A stretch of DNA of 64,000 bases, taken from contig NZ_CANLOB010000028.1 of the NCBI RefSeq assembly GCF_947492815.1, positions 1 through 64,000 of the forward strand. The letters run 5' to 3'. Each line of letters begins with the position of its first letter. Position 1 is the first letter of the stretch. This DNA comes from an uncultured Dokdonia sp. (lineage in GTDB: Bacteria > Bacteroidota > Bacteroidia > Flavobacteriales > Flavobacteriaceae). This document shows, one piece after another, positions 1 through 9,399 of the stretch. Below the pieces are notes generated by a model. The model ran no database searches. It was not told the DNA's origin and saw nothing but the letters and a program-made list of their open reading frames with translations. The position numbers were made by a program, and so were the translations under genes.

Positions 1-3000
1 TCAATCGTAAATATCGTAGGGTCCAAACCATCTAAAATCTGATTTTCTTGAGTAGTTAAATCAAATACTGATAGACCGTCGGTATCACTACCACTTAATT
101 CATCATCACATAACTCATATGCATCAGGAGCTTCATTAGGCATAGGAGTGTTAAGAATGATTAAGTTTAAAGGAACCACTACAAAACAACCTGCTCCATT
201 AAACACTCGAGCATATACTGTTTGGAAAAATGGATCACTCGTATTGATATAAGACATATTGTCTATCTCTCCTCCTACAGGAGCATTGTTAGCATCTTCT
301 TCTGTAAAGTAATACACAACCGTAAGGTTGGTATCTCCCGCAGTAATCTCTGCATCTACATTTGATAAAACAAAGGCATCAAAAACTCCATCATTATCAT
401 CATCACATACTTCTAAATCTGCTGGAACAACAGCTACAGGTAATAAAAAGACTTCTACTGGCAATGGCTCTGTTGAAAAACAACCTGTAATATTATCGGT
501 TACCCTTGCAAATACAATCTGAGGATTAGTAGGCGGTCCTACATTAGTAAACATGGTAGGATCAGGAATCGAAGCATCGGCTGTATTGGCTCCAGCTAAA
601 GTAAGGTGATAGGTAACGGTAACGTTAGGATTAAACCCTCCTGTAATTTCTGTATTTTTAACTGTAAGATCAATAAGGGTAATTGCATCTGAAGTGCCAT
701 CTTCATCACAAACCTCTAAAGTAGTGGGGGTTACTGTAGAAGGACTAACATTAACTATGAGATTAAATGTTGTAGTAGCAGAACATCCAGTTATATCATC
801 TATAACTGTAGCAGTAATAGTTTCAAGTTCAGGTATTGTATTTGCTAATGGATTTGGCAACGGACTTGGTAGCGGGTTTCCATTGCCATCTAAATAGGTA
901 ACTGAAACACCTGTCTGAGCTCCTATGATATCTGTTTCAACTGTTGACGTATCAAATATATCCAAACCATCATCATCGCATCCATTTATATTCATTAAAT
1001 CTGGAATTGAATTTGCAGTTGGATTAGGATTAACAATTAAATCAAATGTATTTACTGATTGGCAGCCCGTTATTGTATTTGTTAACGTGGCAGTAATTGT
1101 TTCTGTAAATAACACTGAATTCGATAATGGATTAGGTAACGGAGTAGCTAATGGCAAATTATTTCCATCTACATATGTAATGGTAATATCTGTTTGTCCA
1201 CCAAGTAATGCCGCTTCTATTCCTGAAGTATCAAAAGACATAGAGATACCATCACTAGGGTTTGCGCCATCATCACAAGCCTCTAATGCTGTTACAGGAT
1301 TTATAATCGGTAATGGATCTACAGTCACGAAGAAACTAGTTATAGAAAAACAATCAGTAAATGCACTATTTTCAACTCTTACAAAAATCTCCTCTTGATT
1401 TGCTATACCATTTGTATAGGTAGCAGGATTTGTTATTGGATCTGTATTTGTATTGGCATCTGCTAGTGACGTATGAAATGTCAATAGAAACTGCATAGCA
1501 TCTTGTCCATTAAGTATTGTATCTTCATTTTGAGTAAGGTCAAACTGAGCAAAACCATTGGTAGGATCTCCATCTTGATTATTATCACATACACTTAGAT
1601 CATTTGGAGTAATTGCTTCTGGGGTTACAAAAACATGTAAATCAAACATAACTGTCTCAAAACAATCTGTAAGTCCATTATTCTCGACTCTTACAAAAAT
1701 AGTAGTTCCATCTGCAGCACCAAAAGCATTTGTACCCGTAAGAGCTCCTGTATTCGTATCAGCATCTCCTTGAGATAAGTGAAATGACACAGAAAAATCT
1801 GCAGGGTCTAAACCATCAAGAATGGTTATAATCAAACTATCTAAATTAAAATCTTCAGAACCATCGCCATTAACTTCGTCACAGGCATTTTGATCTCCTG
1901 GAGAAACAGGTACTGGAACTTCAAAAAATGAAACTATTACATCATCAGTAATTGTACAAGTAGGATCTGTTGGATCAGTAACTTCTACAGTATAGGTATT
2001 ACTTCCTGGGGTATCTGCTGTGTATGTAGGATTTGTTTCACCTACTTCTGGTATTCCATTAAGAAACCATTGATATGTTGCGGCTACACCTACATCTCCA
2101 TTTAGAATTACAGTTGTTCCATCACATACATCTTGATCTGGTCCTAAATCTGGATCAAAAGGTGCACTTTGTGTAATCTCAACTTCATCTGTAAGAACTA
2201 CAACATCACCGTTACAATTTGTATATGTTGCTCTCGCTGTATATACACCAGCCGGGACATTTACAGAAGCGTTAGTACTAATAACAGTTCCTGTATCGTC
2301 TAACCATTCAAAAACATATGTTTCTACTCCAATTGGAGAAAACTGCCAAGCTTCATTTGTTGTAGTCCAAGGTGAATCAGAAGTATTACGTCCCGGAGGA
2401 ACAAATGCTATATTTCCATCATCATTTTGAATTCCAACAGCAGCAGCTCCACCATTCCAAGCTGTACAAACAGGTTTATCTTGTATATATATTTCTATAA
2501 CATTAGAAAATTCATAAAAAACTGCCATGTGAGTTGCAGTAATATTATTACAACTAAAATAAGGCACATTGAAAAACGAAACAACAAGTGCTCTATTGGG
2601 GAACGTACCTAACACTTCATAACCAATTTCTTCAGCATTTCCTACGGATGGATCTATATCGTGTACAGGTGTAAAAACATTTGCTTCACCTAGTGTAGGG
2701 TTTGTATTATTAGGTAAATCTTCTGTAAAACCGAAAGCATTCGATGTATCTCCAGGATCTACATCAAAACGAAGTACGCCATTAGAACCTACTTGAAATT
2801 GTGTTTCGATATTTCCAAAAAAACAAAAGTCAAAAGGTAGATTATCTACTCCCGACCACTGATCATCCTGATTAGGATTTAATTGGTTTGCAAGACCATC
2901 AAATGCAAATGGCGGATTATAAGGAATAGAAGTAACATCGTAGTTCTCGCTAATTGTTTCAAAGGTTTCTAAAAAATCAGCTGTTATAGTAGCCGTATTC

Positions 3001-3131
3001 CCTCCTCCACAATCAATATTTTGGTCAGGGCCAGCATTTACAAATAAAGAGCCGGGGCCTTGACTATAACCAACTGTAAAACAAAAAGATAAGCATGCTA
3101 AAATAAAGCCTTTAGGTAGGATTTTCATCAT
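1..3131 (-). CDS. Giant secreted repeat protein, probable T9SS substrate/adhesin (C-terminus off window)
   Basis: The reading frame is open from the ATG pair at 3131 to the window edge, giving about 1043 visible residues without a stop. It begins MMKILPKGF with a hydrophobic signal peptide and a likely cleavage near GYS-QG. Residues 25-330 form a head domain with many aromatic and acidic residues. A PKD-like segment follows (DQDVCDGTTVILNG). After it comes a series of roughly 105-residue repeats, each with a CD(D/N)...DG...FDL motif, an ITVTYH- or FHLSQADANT-like strand and a (V/A)RVEN..GCF motif. Such arrays are typical of flavobacterial gliding-associated or type B sorted surface proteins, but the diagnostic C-terminal sorting domain is outside the window. 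Surface localisation is therefore inferred. Low-complexity antisense frames across this gene are not genes. Confidence 0.85.
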   Translation of the reverse strand, partial: MMKILPKGFILACLSFCFTVGYSQGPGSLFVNAGPDQNIDCGGGNTATITADFLETFETISENYDVTSIPYNPPFAFDGLANQLNPNQDDQWSGVDNLPFDFCFFGNIETQFQVGSNGVLRFDVDPGDTSNAFGFTEDLPNNTNPTLGEANVFTPVHDIDPSVGNAEEIGYEVLGTFPNRALVVSFFNVPYFSCNNITATHMAVFYEFSNVIEIYIQDKPVCTAWNGGAAAVGIQNDDGNIAFVPPGRNTSDSPWTTTNEAWQFSPIGVETYVFEWLDDTGTVISTNASVNVPAGVYTARATYTNCNGDVVVLTDEVEITQSAPFDPDLGPDQDVCDGTTVILNGDVGVAATYQWFLNGIPEVGETNPTYTADTPGSNTYTVEVTDPTDPTCTITDDVIVSFFEVPVPVSPGDQNACDEVNGDGSEDFNLDSLIITILDGLDPADFSVSFHLSQGDADTNTGALTGTNAFGAADGTTIFVRVENNGLTDCFETVMFDLHVFVTPEAITPNDLSVCDNNQDGDPTNGFAQFDLTQNEDTILNGQDAMQFLLTFHTSLADANTNTDPITNPATYTNGIANQEEIFVRVENSAFTDCFSITSFFVTVDPLPIINPVTALEACDDGANPSDGISMSFDTSGIEAALLGGQTDITITYVDGNNLPLATPLPNPLSNSVLFTETITATLTNTITGCQSVNTFDLIVNPNPTANSIPDLMNINGCDDDGLDIFDTSTVETDIIGAQTGVSVTYLDGNGNPLPSPLPNPLANTIPELETITATVIDDITGCSATTTFNLIVNVSPSTVTPTTLEVCDEDGTSDAITLIDLTVKNTEITGGFNPNVTVTYHLTLAGANTADASIPDPTMFTNVGPPTNPQIVFARVTDNITGCFSTEPLPVEVFLLPVAVVPADLEVCDDDNDGVFDAFVLSNVDAEITAGDTNLTVVYYFTEEDANNAPVGGEIDNMSYINTSDPFFQTVYARVFNGAGCFVVVPLNLIILNTPMPNEAPDAYELCDDELSGSDTDGLSVFDLTTQENQILDGLDPTIFTI

Positions 3132-3302
3132 AAATAGGTTTGTGTGGGCGAAAAATAGGGATTTTTTGTCAAAATTCTGTTAAAATATCACCGCTTTGTA
3201 TGTCCTAACGTTCAAAAAAGAGAAATGGTATGTGTAGACAAAAAAGTTATTTATTTTACAAAAGTGACGATTAAAGTTATTTGTAAAACAAATTTATATG
3301 AG

Positions 3303-4121
3303 TTATGAAATTAAATTATAGAGCTTTACACATTCAACAGCTTCTTTTACATCATGCACTCTCAAAATAGAAGCTCCATTTTGTAAGGCAATCATATTCA
3401 AAGCTGTAGTGCCATTTAAAGAAGTAGACGGAGTTCCATTTAATGTTTTATATATCATAGATTTACGAGATAAACCTGCCAATAAAGGAACTTCTAAAAC
3501 TTTAAAAAAATCCATTTCCTTTAAGACTGTAAAGTTTTGAGTTGTTGTTTTAGCAAAACCAAACCCTGGATCAATAACCAGATCATTTATTTTATGGCTT
3601 CTCGCATATGCGATACGCTCACTAAAATAAGAAGTAATTTCTTTCAAAAGATGTTTATAATCGGTTAAGGTTTTCATCGTTTGCGGTGTACCGCGCATGT
3701 GCATTAATATATAAGGAACTCTTAATGCTCCCACTACTTCCATCATTTTCTTATCAAGCATTCCTGCACTAATATCATTTACCATACAAGCACCTGCTAA
3801 AATTGCTTTTTCAGCAACACTCGCTCTAAAGGTATCTACTGATAGTAAGACATCTGGATACTGTTTTACAACTTCTTTTATGATAGGTAGTAAACGAGCT
3901 TCTTCTTCTTGCACTGATATATCTGTAGCATCTGGCCTAGAACTATAAGCCCCCATATCTATAAAAGTGGCTCCTTCTGTTAGCATTGCTCCAACTTGCG
4001 AAAGTACTGCCTCCATATTTTTCTTCCCCCCATCATAAAACGAATCAGGAGTCAGATTTACAATTCCCATTACTTTGGGAACAGATAGATCAATCAATTT
4101 TCCTTTACAATTCATATGCAT
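3303..4121 (-). CDS. folP: Dihydropteroate synthase
   Basis: DHPS condenses para-aminobenzoate with 6-hydroxymethyl-dihydropterin pyrophosphate in cytoplasmic folate synthesis. Family motifs are clear: VMGIVNLTPDSFYDGG near the N-terminus, GATFIDMGAYSSRPDA, LLSVDTFRASVAEKA, MVNDISAG, DLVIDPGFGFAKT and LLAGLSRKS. The final IALQNGASILRVHDVKEA ends the TIM barrel. The frame can be extended upstream to a TTG at 4133, but the ATG at 4121 (MHMNCKGK) fits the usual MxxNCKGKLIDL start of Bacteroidetes homologues, giving 272 aa. It is divergent from the DUF1599 gene at 4252 and shares a 130-bp intergenic region with it. This is the folP/DUF1599 pairing common in Bacteroidetes. Confidence 0.95.
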   Translation of the reverse strand: MHMNCKGKLIDLSVPKVMGIVNLTPDSFYDGGKKNMEAVLSQVGAMLTEGATFIDMGAYSSRPDATDISVQEEEARLLPIIKEVVKQYPDVLLSVDTFRASVAEKAILAGACMVNDISAGMLDKKMMEVVGALRVPYILMHMRGTPQTMKTLTDYKHLLKEITSYFSERIAYARSHKINDLVIDPGFGFAKTTTQNFTVLKEMDFFKVLEVPLLAGLSRKSMIYKTLNGTPSTSLNGTTALNMIALQNGASILRVHDVKEAVECVKLYNLIS

Positions 4122-4251
4122 AATCAACCACAATACGTATTTTTACTCTACTTAATAGTCAAGTTGTGAATACTTGTTTTAAACAAACTTACAACCCCAT
4201 TTTTTATATTACGAATTTTAAGCGAAATTTACGCAAATTCTATATCCATTT

Positions 4252-4788
4252 ATGAGTAATACCTCAACACAGTACGACAACGTTATCACAAAATGCCGAA
4301 ATCTTTACACAAATAAAATGAAGGATTATGGAAGTGCTTGGCGTATTTTACGACTACCATCTCTTACAGATCAGATTTTTATCAAAGCACAACGCATTCG
4401 TGGTTTACAAGAAAACGATGTTCAAAAAGTAGATGAAGGACAAGTTTCTGAATTTATTGGTATTATCAATTATTCGGTGATGGCACTTATACAATTAGAT
4501 TTGGGAGTGGTAGAACAACCTGATTTAGATCTAGATGAAGCGACAAAAGCGTATGACAAAAAAGTAGCGATTACAAAATCGCTAATGGAAGATAAAAATC
4601 ATGATTATGGAGAAGCTTGGAGAGATATGAGAGTGAGTTCGCTTACAGATTTAATCCTTCAAAAGTTATTACGTGTAAAGCAAATAGAAGACAATCAAGG
4701 AAAAACATTAGTTTCAGAGGGGATTGATGCTAATTATCAAGATATGATTAATTACGCAGTGTTTGCGTTAATTCATTTGGAAGGATAA
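4252..4788 (+). CDS. DUF1599 (Nmad1-like) protein, two tandem repeats
   Basis: This 178-aa soluble protein has two copies of one motif: NKMKDYGSAWR..R.PSLTDQI..KA.RI near residue 22 and DKNHDYGEAWRDMRVSSLTDLI..K..RV near residue 117. Each is followed by an (IN)YSVMALI or (IN)YAVFALI helix. That is the DUF1599 family, also called nucleotide-modification-associated domain 1. The biochemical role is not established to my knowledge. It stands head-to-head with folP and just upstream of the BT_3928 gene, an arrangement seen in many Bacteroidetes. This suggests a housekeeping role rather than a phage-type one. Confidence 0.85.
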   Translation: MSNTSTQYDNVITKCRNLYTNKMKDYGSAWRILRLPSLTDQIFIKAQRIRGLQENDVQKVDEGQVSEFIGIINYSVMALIQLDLGVVEQPDLDLDEATKAYDKKVAITKSLMEDKNHDYGEAWRDMRVSSLTDLILQKLLRVKQIEDNQGKTLVSEGIDANYQDMINYAVFALIHLEG

Positions 4789-4820
4789 GTATACAAACTT
4801 ATTGTAATTTATTAATAGTC

Positions 4821-4836
4821 CGCTTTCGCGAAAGCG
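4821..4836. repeat. Iterated palindrome copy 1 (16 bp, intergenic)
   Basis: Perfect CGCTTTCGCGAAAGCG, between the DUF1599 gene and the BT_3928-type gene. It ends 18 nt before the ATG of the latter. Confidence 0.95.
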
Positions 4837-4854
4837 TATAAAACCATTTAAAAA

Positions 4855-6666
4855 ATGAAAATAGCAGTACAAATAGCACGATTCTTAGTTGGTGCTCTTT
4901 TTATTTTTAGCGGATTTATAAAATTAAATGACCCCTTAGGATTTTCCTATAAACTCCAAGAATATTTTGCTCCTGAAGTCTTAAATTTAGAATTCTTATC
5001 TCCTTATGCACTTTTAATATCTATAATACTTGTTATTGCTGAAGTTGTATTAGGTATTGCGCTCATCATTGGATATGGAAAAAAAATCCCTGTATGGTTT
5101 ATTCCGTTCTTGCCTAGAATTTTGAGACTTTTAGGATTTAAAAATGTACGTATCAACTCAACGTTACTTCTATTACTCTTAATGATCATTTTTTTTACAT
5201 TCCTAACCTTCTACTCTGCATATTTCAATAAAGTAACAGATTGTGGATGTTTTGGAGATGCCATTCCATTAGTACCATGGGAATCTTTTATCAAAGATGT
5301 CATTCTGTTAGTATTGATTTTATTTCTTTTAGCTTTTCAAAAATATATTCAGCCTGTCTTTAAAAATAAGATAGTACAAAACAGCATTATATTTTTATCT
5401 TTTGCCGCCTGTATGTGTTTTGGATACTATGTTTTGATGCATTTACCATGGTTGGATTTCAGAGCTTATAAAGAAGGCTCTAACATTACAAAAAACATGG
5501 AAATTCCAGAAGGTGCACCCGAAGCTATTTTCGAGTATCACTGGAAATTCAATGTCAACGGAAAAGAAGAAATAGTCACTACTTCTGGCGGATACCCTCA
5601 AGTTGAAGGTGAGTTTGTAGGATATGAAACAGAACAAGTACAAGAAGGTTATATTCCTCCGGTACATGATTTTACAATAGAAAAGGGAGATGACAACTTT
5701 ACAACAACCTTTTTAGAAAAGGAAAATCTCATTGCAATTGTAGCATATAACATTGACAAGACAGAGCGAGAAGGCTATTATAACATTAGAAAAGTGACTG
5801 AAGAAGCCATCCGAAAAGGATATACTGTAATTGGTTTAACTTCATCAAGTCCAAGTGTGCATGAACCCTTTGTTAGGGATTACAAACTTCCGTTTGAGTT
5901 TTATTATACAGACGAAACTACCTTAAAAACAATTGTACGTGCGAGTCCAGGTATTGTAAGTCTTGACAAAGGCACCATTTTACAAAAACTACATTACAAT
6001 GATGCTGAAGATTTGATATTAAATTCATTACCTACAGCAAAACCTCATCTAAATTTTATTTTAAAATACCAACTAGATAGTATTGCTGTATTAGACCAAA
6101 AGTATCGAAAACTCATGCAGGTAGCCGAAGGGCCAGAGCGCAAAGCACTAGGAGAATCCTTAGGACTTGATCATGCTGAATATTCAGGAGATTTATGGAA
6201 ACGTCAAATAGCATTAGACACTAGTAATCTTAGAAAGATAGAGTCTATTTTAAAAGCGGGAATATATCCAGGAAAGTCTCTTGTAGGAACTCCCACAAAT
6301 ATTGCTGCTTGGTCTGTTATTCAACATTCTAATAAAATCCCAGAGTATCTTGACCTTATGAAAAAAGCAGGGAAAGCTGGCGAACTTCCATTTAGACTTG
6401 TTGCTATGATGGAAGATAGATATCTAATGAATGAAGGAAAACATCAAATATATGGCACACAAGGAATGACCTATCATAACGGAGAACCCTTTATATGGCC
6501 TATAGAAAATCCTGAAGAAGTAAATAAACGAAGAGAAGAAGCTGGTTTTAATAGTACTATAGAAGTATATGCTAAAAATCTTTTTGGAGAAGATTTTGAA
6601 TACAAAAACATCACATTAGAAGAAGCGGAAGTAAAAAGACTTGCTTCTATTAAAGACCAAGAATGA
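4855..6666 (+). CDS. BT_3928-type DoxX/MauE-like membrane protein with C-terminal extension
   Basis: This is a 603-aa protein. Residues 1-200 form a DoxX/MauE-like membrane domain with about five hydrophobic helices and a TDCGCFGDA motif (C130, C132) typical of redox-linked DoxX/MauE proteins. Residues 210-400 form a periplasmic or extracytoplasmic part that looks thioredoxin-like (IAIVAYNIDKTEREG, VIGLTSSSPS, FYYTDETTLKTIVRASPGIV), with no CxxC seen. Residues about 405-603 resemble DUF6624-type proteins (AAWSVIQHSN...YLDLMKKAGKAGELP...AMMEDRYLM). The last domain call is moderate. Its stop overlaps the next gene's start (ATGA), so the two are translationally coupled. The neighbourhood matches the conserved BT_3928 context near folP and tpiA. 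A redox or maturation role is only an inference. Confidence 0.75.
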   Translation: MKIAVQIARFLVGALFIFSGFIKLNDPLGFSYKLQEYFAPEVLNLEFLSPYALLISIILVIAEVVLGIALIIGYGKKIPVWFIPFLPRILRLLGFKNVRINSTLLLLLLMIIFFTFLTFYSAYFNKVTDCGCFGDAIPLVPWESFIKDVILLVLILFLLAFQKYIQPVFKNKIVQNSIIFLSFAACMCFGYYVLMHLPWLDFRAYKEGSNITKNMEIPEGAPEAIFEYHWKFNVNGKEEIVTTSGGYPQVEGEFVGYETEQVQEGYIPPVHDFTIEKGDDNFTTTFLEKENLIAIVAYNIDKTEREGYYNIRKVTEEAIRKGYTVIGLTSSSPSVHEPFVRDYKLPFEFYYTDETTLKTIVRASPGIVSLDKGTILQKLHYNDAEDLILNSLPTAKPHLNFILKYQLDSIAVLDQKYRKLMQVAEGPERKALGESLGLDHAEYSGDLWKRQIALDTSNLRKIESILKAGIYPGKSLVGTPTNIAAWSVIQHSNKIPEYLDLMKKAGKAGELPFRLVAMMEDRYLMNEGKHQIYGTQGMTYHNGEPFIWPIENPEEVNKRREEAGFNSTIEVYAKNLFGEDFEYKNITLEEAEVKRLASIKDQE

Positions 6667-7736
6667 TTTCATATATTTTAAAAAAACTAGGATATGCTGT
6701 AGGAACTCTGTTAGGAGTGGTTACTGTCATATTTCTTTTATTTAATGTATTAGGAGATCCTGCTCGCATGATGCTTGATCAAAATGAAGATCCAAAACAA
6801 CTTGCAGTTATAAGAGCAAAATACGGTTTTGACAAGCCGCTATACAAACAGTATTTATACTATCTTAACGACCTTTCACCTATATCTTTTCACGCAAGTG
6901 AACCTAAAAATTATACGAGTCTCCATACTGGAAAATACAATGCTGCTTCTTTATTAACTGTTTCAAAAACAACGATTGTATTAAAATCACCTTATTTACG
7001 AGAGAGTTTCCAAAAAACAGGGAAACGCGTCACAGAAGTCATTGGAGAGACATTACCTAATACATTTATTTTAGCTATAAGTGCTATTTCCATCGCTATT
7101 ATACTAGGTATTTTATTTGGTATTATCTCTGCGCAAATGCGTGACACTTGGATAGATCGAGCTATTCAAATCATAAGTACCTTGGGCATGAGTGTTCCTA
7201 GTTTTTTTAGTGCTATTCTATTTGCATGGCTATTTGGGTTTGTACTTCATAAGTATACGAACTTAAACATGACAGGAAGCCTTTACGCTATGGATGATTT
7301 TGGAGAGCATATCACCATACAATGGAAAAACCTTATCCTTCCAGCATTTGTTTTAGGTATACGCCCGCTTGCTGTAGTAATACAATTAATGCGTAATTCG
7401 CTACTAGAAGTTTATAATCAAGAATACATTCGTACCGCAAAAGCAAAAGGATTGAGTACATTTCAAATTATACGTAAACATGCATTAAAAAATGCACTTA
7501 ATCCTGTAGTGACAGCTGTATCTGGGTGGTTTGCCTCTATGCTTGCAGGAGCCGTATTTGTAGAATATATTTTTGGTTGGAACGGATTAGGAAAAGAAAT
7601 TGTAGATGCGTTAAATACACTAGATCTCCCAGTTATTATGGGAGCAGTCATTGTAATTGCTACACTGTTTGTTGTGATTAATATTTTTGTAGATCTTATA
7701 TATGGATGGCTAGATCCTAAAATACGTTTGTCTTAA
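6663..7736 (+). CDS. ABC transporter permease, DppB/OppB type
   Basis: This 357-aa inner-membrane protein has six predicted helices. It begins with the family signature ILKKLGYAVGTLLGVVTVIFLLFNVLGDPA. It carries the binding-protein-dependent transport motif EYIRTAKAKGLSTFQIIRKHALKNALNP at about residues 255-283, which docks the ATPase. The DppB relatives pair with DppC, ATPases and a peptide-binding protein, but none of these is nearby, so the substrate is unknown. It overlaps the upstream BT_3928-type gene by 4 bp. A lone permease in this position suggests that partners are encoded elsewhere or that it has a specialised function. Confidence 0.85.
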   Translation: MISYILKKLGYAVGTLLGVVTVIFLLFNVLGDPARMMLDQNEDPKQLAVIRAKYGFDKPLYKQYLYYLNDLSPISFHASEPKNYTSLHTGKYNAASLLTVSKTTIVLKSPYLRESFQKTGKRVTEVIGETLPNTFILAISAISIAIILGILFGIISAQMRDTWIDRAIQIISTLGMSVPSFFSAILFAWLFGFVLHKYTNLNMTGSLYAMDDFGEHITIQWKNLILPAFVLGIRPLAVVIQLMRNSLLEVYNQEYIRTAKAKGLSTFQIIRKHALKNALNPVVTAVSGWFASMLAGAVFVEYIFGWNGLGKEIVDALNTLDLPVIMGAVIVIATLFVVINIFVDLIYGWLDPKIRLS

Positions 7737-7757
7737 TTGCACGTTATGCTAAATTAG

Positions 7758-8777
7758 ATGAGTCAGGTTTTAGAAAAAATAAAAATCGCAAAAAAGAATA
7801 CGGCTTCTTTACTCGACTTATCTGGTATGAATTTGAAAAAGATTCCTACTGAAGTTTTTGAACTTGACTTTCTTACCAATCTTAATCTAAGAGATAATAC
7901 TATTTCTGAAATCCCAGACGAAATATCAAAACTATCCAATCTAAAAGTTGCCTATTTTGATACTAATAAAATTGAATTCATCTCTAAAGCTTTATATGAT
8001 CTTAATCAATTAACTGTTTTAAATTTGGGACGCAATCAAATAAAAAGCATCCCCGAAGAAATAGGCCTCTTAAAAAACCTAACAAGATTACTTATTCCAA
8101 AAAATAATATAAAAACAATTGACTCTGGTATTGGAGGTTTACATAAGTTACAAATATGTAATCTGAGGGATAACATCCTTGATAAGATACCTGAAGAATT
8201 TAGTAAATTAAACCATTTAATTAGACTTGATGTATCTAAAAACAAGTTATCTAATTTTAATGTTGATTGCAGCAAACTAAATCGCCTTGAATGGTTAGAT
8301 CTGAGCTCTAATGAATTAACTGAAATTTCAAGAACTATTGGAAAACTCAGCCATTTACACCTATTAAACCTGAATAACAACCAATTATCTAAAACACCAT
8401 TAAACCTTGATTGTCTAAAAAATTTAAAACAATTAAATCTTTCTGAAAATTCCATTTCTTCTTTAGAATTGAATATCAATAAAATGAAAAATTTGAATGA
8501 CTTAAAAGTATTTCTTAATGATGATATCCAAATTCAACATAAATTCATAAAAAAACTAATTAAAAGAAAGTCTTGGCGAGATAACCAGTTCAAACTACTA
8601 ATTGATGACAAACAAGCTAAAAAAATACCGCATTTCAAAAATGATTTCACACGAGGTCAGATTGGAGTTATAGATTTTGAGAATAAAAAAATTCCACTAG
8701 GTCATTATAAACAGATTGAGCCAGATGTCATTGAAAAATATGGATTAAGAGATCCAAATAGAGAAAGAATATTATAA
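7758..8777 (+). CDS. Leucine-rich repeat protein
   Basis: This 339-aa protein is dominated by about ten 23-residue LRR units of the form LxxLxxLxLxxNxIxxIPxEI, spanning residues 15-250. A distinct C-terminal segment of 90 residues follows, rich in Lys and Asp (KKLIKRKSWRD...GQIGVIDFENKKIPLGHYK). No signal peptide or membrane segment is visible, so it is probably cytoplasmic. LRRs mediate protein-protein contacts, and the partner cannot be guessed. It lies 21 bp after the permease gene, and the next gene is 124 bp downstream. The sequence is more AT-rich and asparagine-rich than its housekeeping neighbours, which may indicate a later insertion into this otherwise conserved neighbourhood. Confidence 0.8.
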   Translation: MSQVLEKIKIAKKNTASLLDLSGMNLKKIPTEVFELDFLTNLNLRDNTISEIPDEISKLSNLKVAYFDTNKIEFISKALYDLNQLTVLNLGRNQIKSIPEEIGLLKNLTRLLIPKNNIKTIDSGIGGLHKLQICNLRDNILDKIPEEFSKLNHLIRLDVSKNKLSNFNVDCSKLNRLEWLDLSSNELTEISRTIGKLSHLHLLNLNNNQLSKTPLNLDCLKNLKQLNLSENSISSLELNINKMKNLNDLKVFLNDDIQIQHKFIKKLIKRKSWRDNQFKLLIDDKQAKKIPHFKNDFTRGQIGVIDFENKKIPLGHYKQIEPDVIEKYGLRDPNRERIL

Positions 8778-8901
8778 TACTTCTACAACAAAAATCATTG
8801 AATTACAAACCTTAAAAAAGAATAAACAAATGCTATTTTTAGGTTAAAGCTAAAAAGTTTATGATATTAATTTGTGACTTTACTTAATAAATTCATAGCA
8901 C

Positions 8902-9174
8902 ATGAAAACGTTTATAAAATTCTTCTTTTGTATACTCATCGTTGATGTTATAATTTCAATGATACAACTTTATCCCTTACCTCCTAATCTAACATTTATC
9001 TCTTCTATTTTGAGATATATCTCGTCTACCCCATTACAATTTATTAGACCTTATTACCCTTATTATGCTCCTGGTTCAATTCAATTTTCGTTAATGCTTA
9101 TTTTTATCAATACCCTTTTACAAACAACTGCAGTTTATGTGCTTTGGAGGGTATTCAAATTATCAAGGCGTTAA
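8902..9174 (+). CDS. Small hypothetical membrane protein
   Basis: This 90-aa protein has two hydrophobic stretches, residues 4-20 (FIKFFFCILIVDVIISM) and 62-83 (QFSLMLIFINTLLQTTAVYVLW), and ends in a basic VFKLSRR tail. It has no recognised family. The loop between the helices is proline- and tyrosine-rich. The ATG at 8902 follows a 124-bp AT-rich gap. It is co-directional with tpiA but separated from it by 287 bp. Real but uncharacterised is the best description. Confidence 0.55.
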   Translation: MKTFIKFFFCILIVDVIISMIQLYPLPPNLTFISSILRYISSTPLQFIRPYYPYYAPGSIQFSLMLIFINTLLQTTAVYVLWRVFKLSRR

Positions 9175-9399
9175 TGTTTTACTTTCTTATTTCGTTACAC
9201 TTTATGCAATGAAATACCAAAAAGGTTCTTTTTTTTCAGGTATCTATAATAGGATGCCTCCCCTACTAAGACTTTCGTAATAATAGCTTTCTTCTCTTAT
9301 TTTATAAGTAGATTATCAATCTTATTGATATTTTTGTATTTGATACAAAAAGATATTCAATCATCGATCCCACTTCAAAAACGAAGTGAGTTCAACTAA

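Noticed and set aside
328..2612. Several plus-strand frames of 60-157 aa opposite the repeat protein
   Set aside because: They are antisense to a single long minus-strand gene, are low-complexity Ser/Thr/Val-rich, and have no start context or family.
3279..3293. ATTTGT/ACAAAT hairpin downstream of folP as a terminator
   Set aside because: The 6-bp AT-only stem is weak and expected by chance in this DNA; not included as a feature.
4821..4836. Palindrome as a rho-independent terminator or a ParB parS site
   Set aside because: No T-run follows the palindrome at the intergenic copies, and most copies are inside genes. The word differs from the known parS consensus and is far too frequent.
8036..8479. 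147-aa minus-strand frame in the LRR gene
   Set aside because: It is the reverse frame of an LRR array with repeated sequence; the plus-strand frame has clear LRR units.
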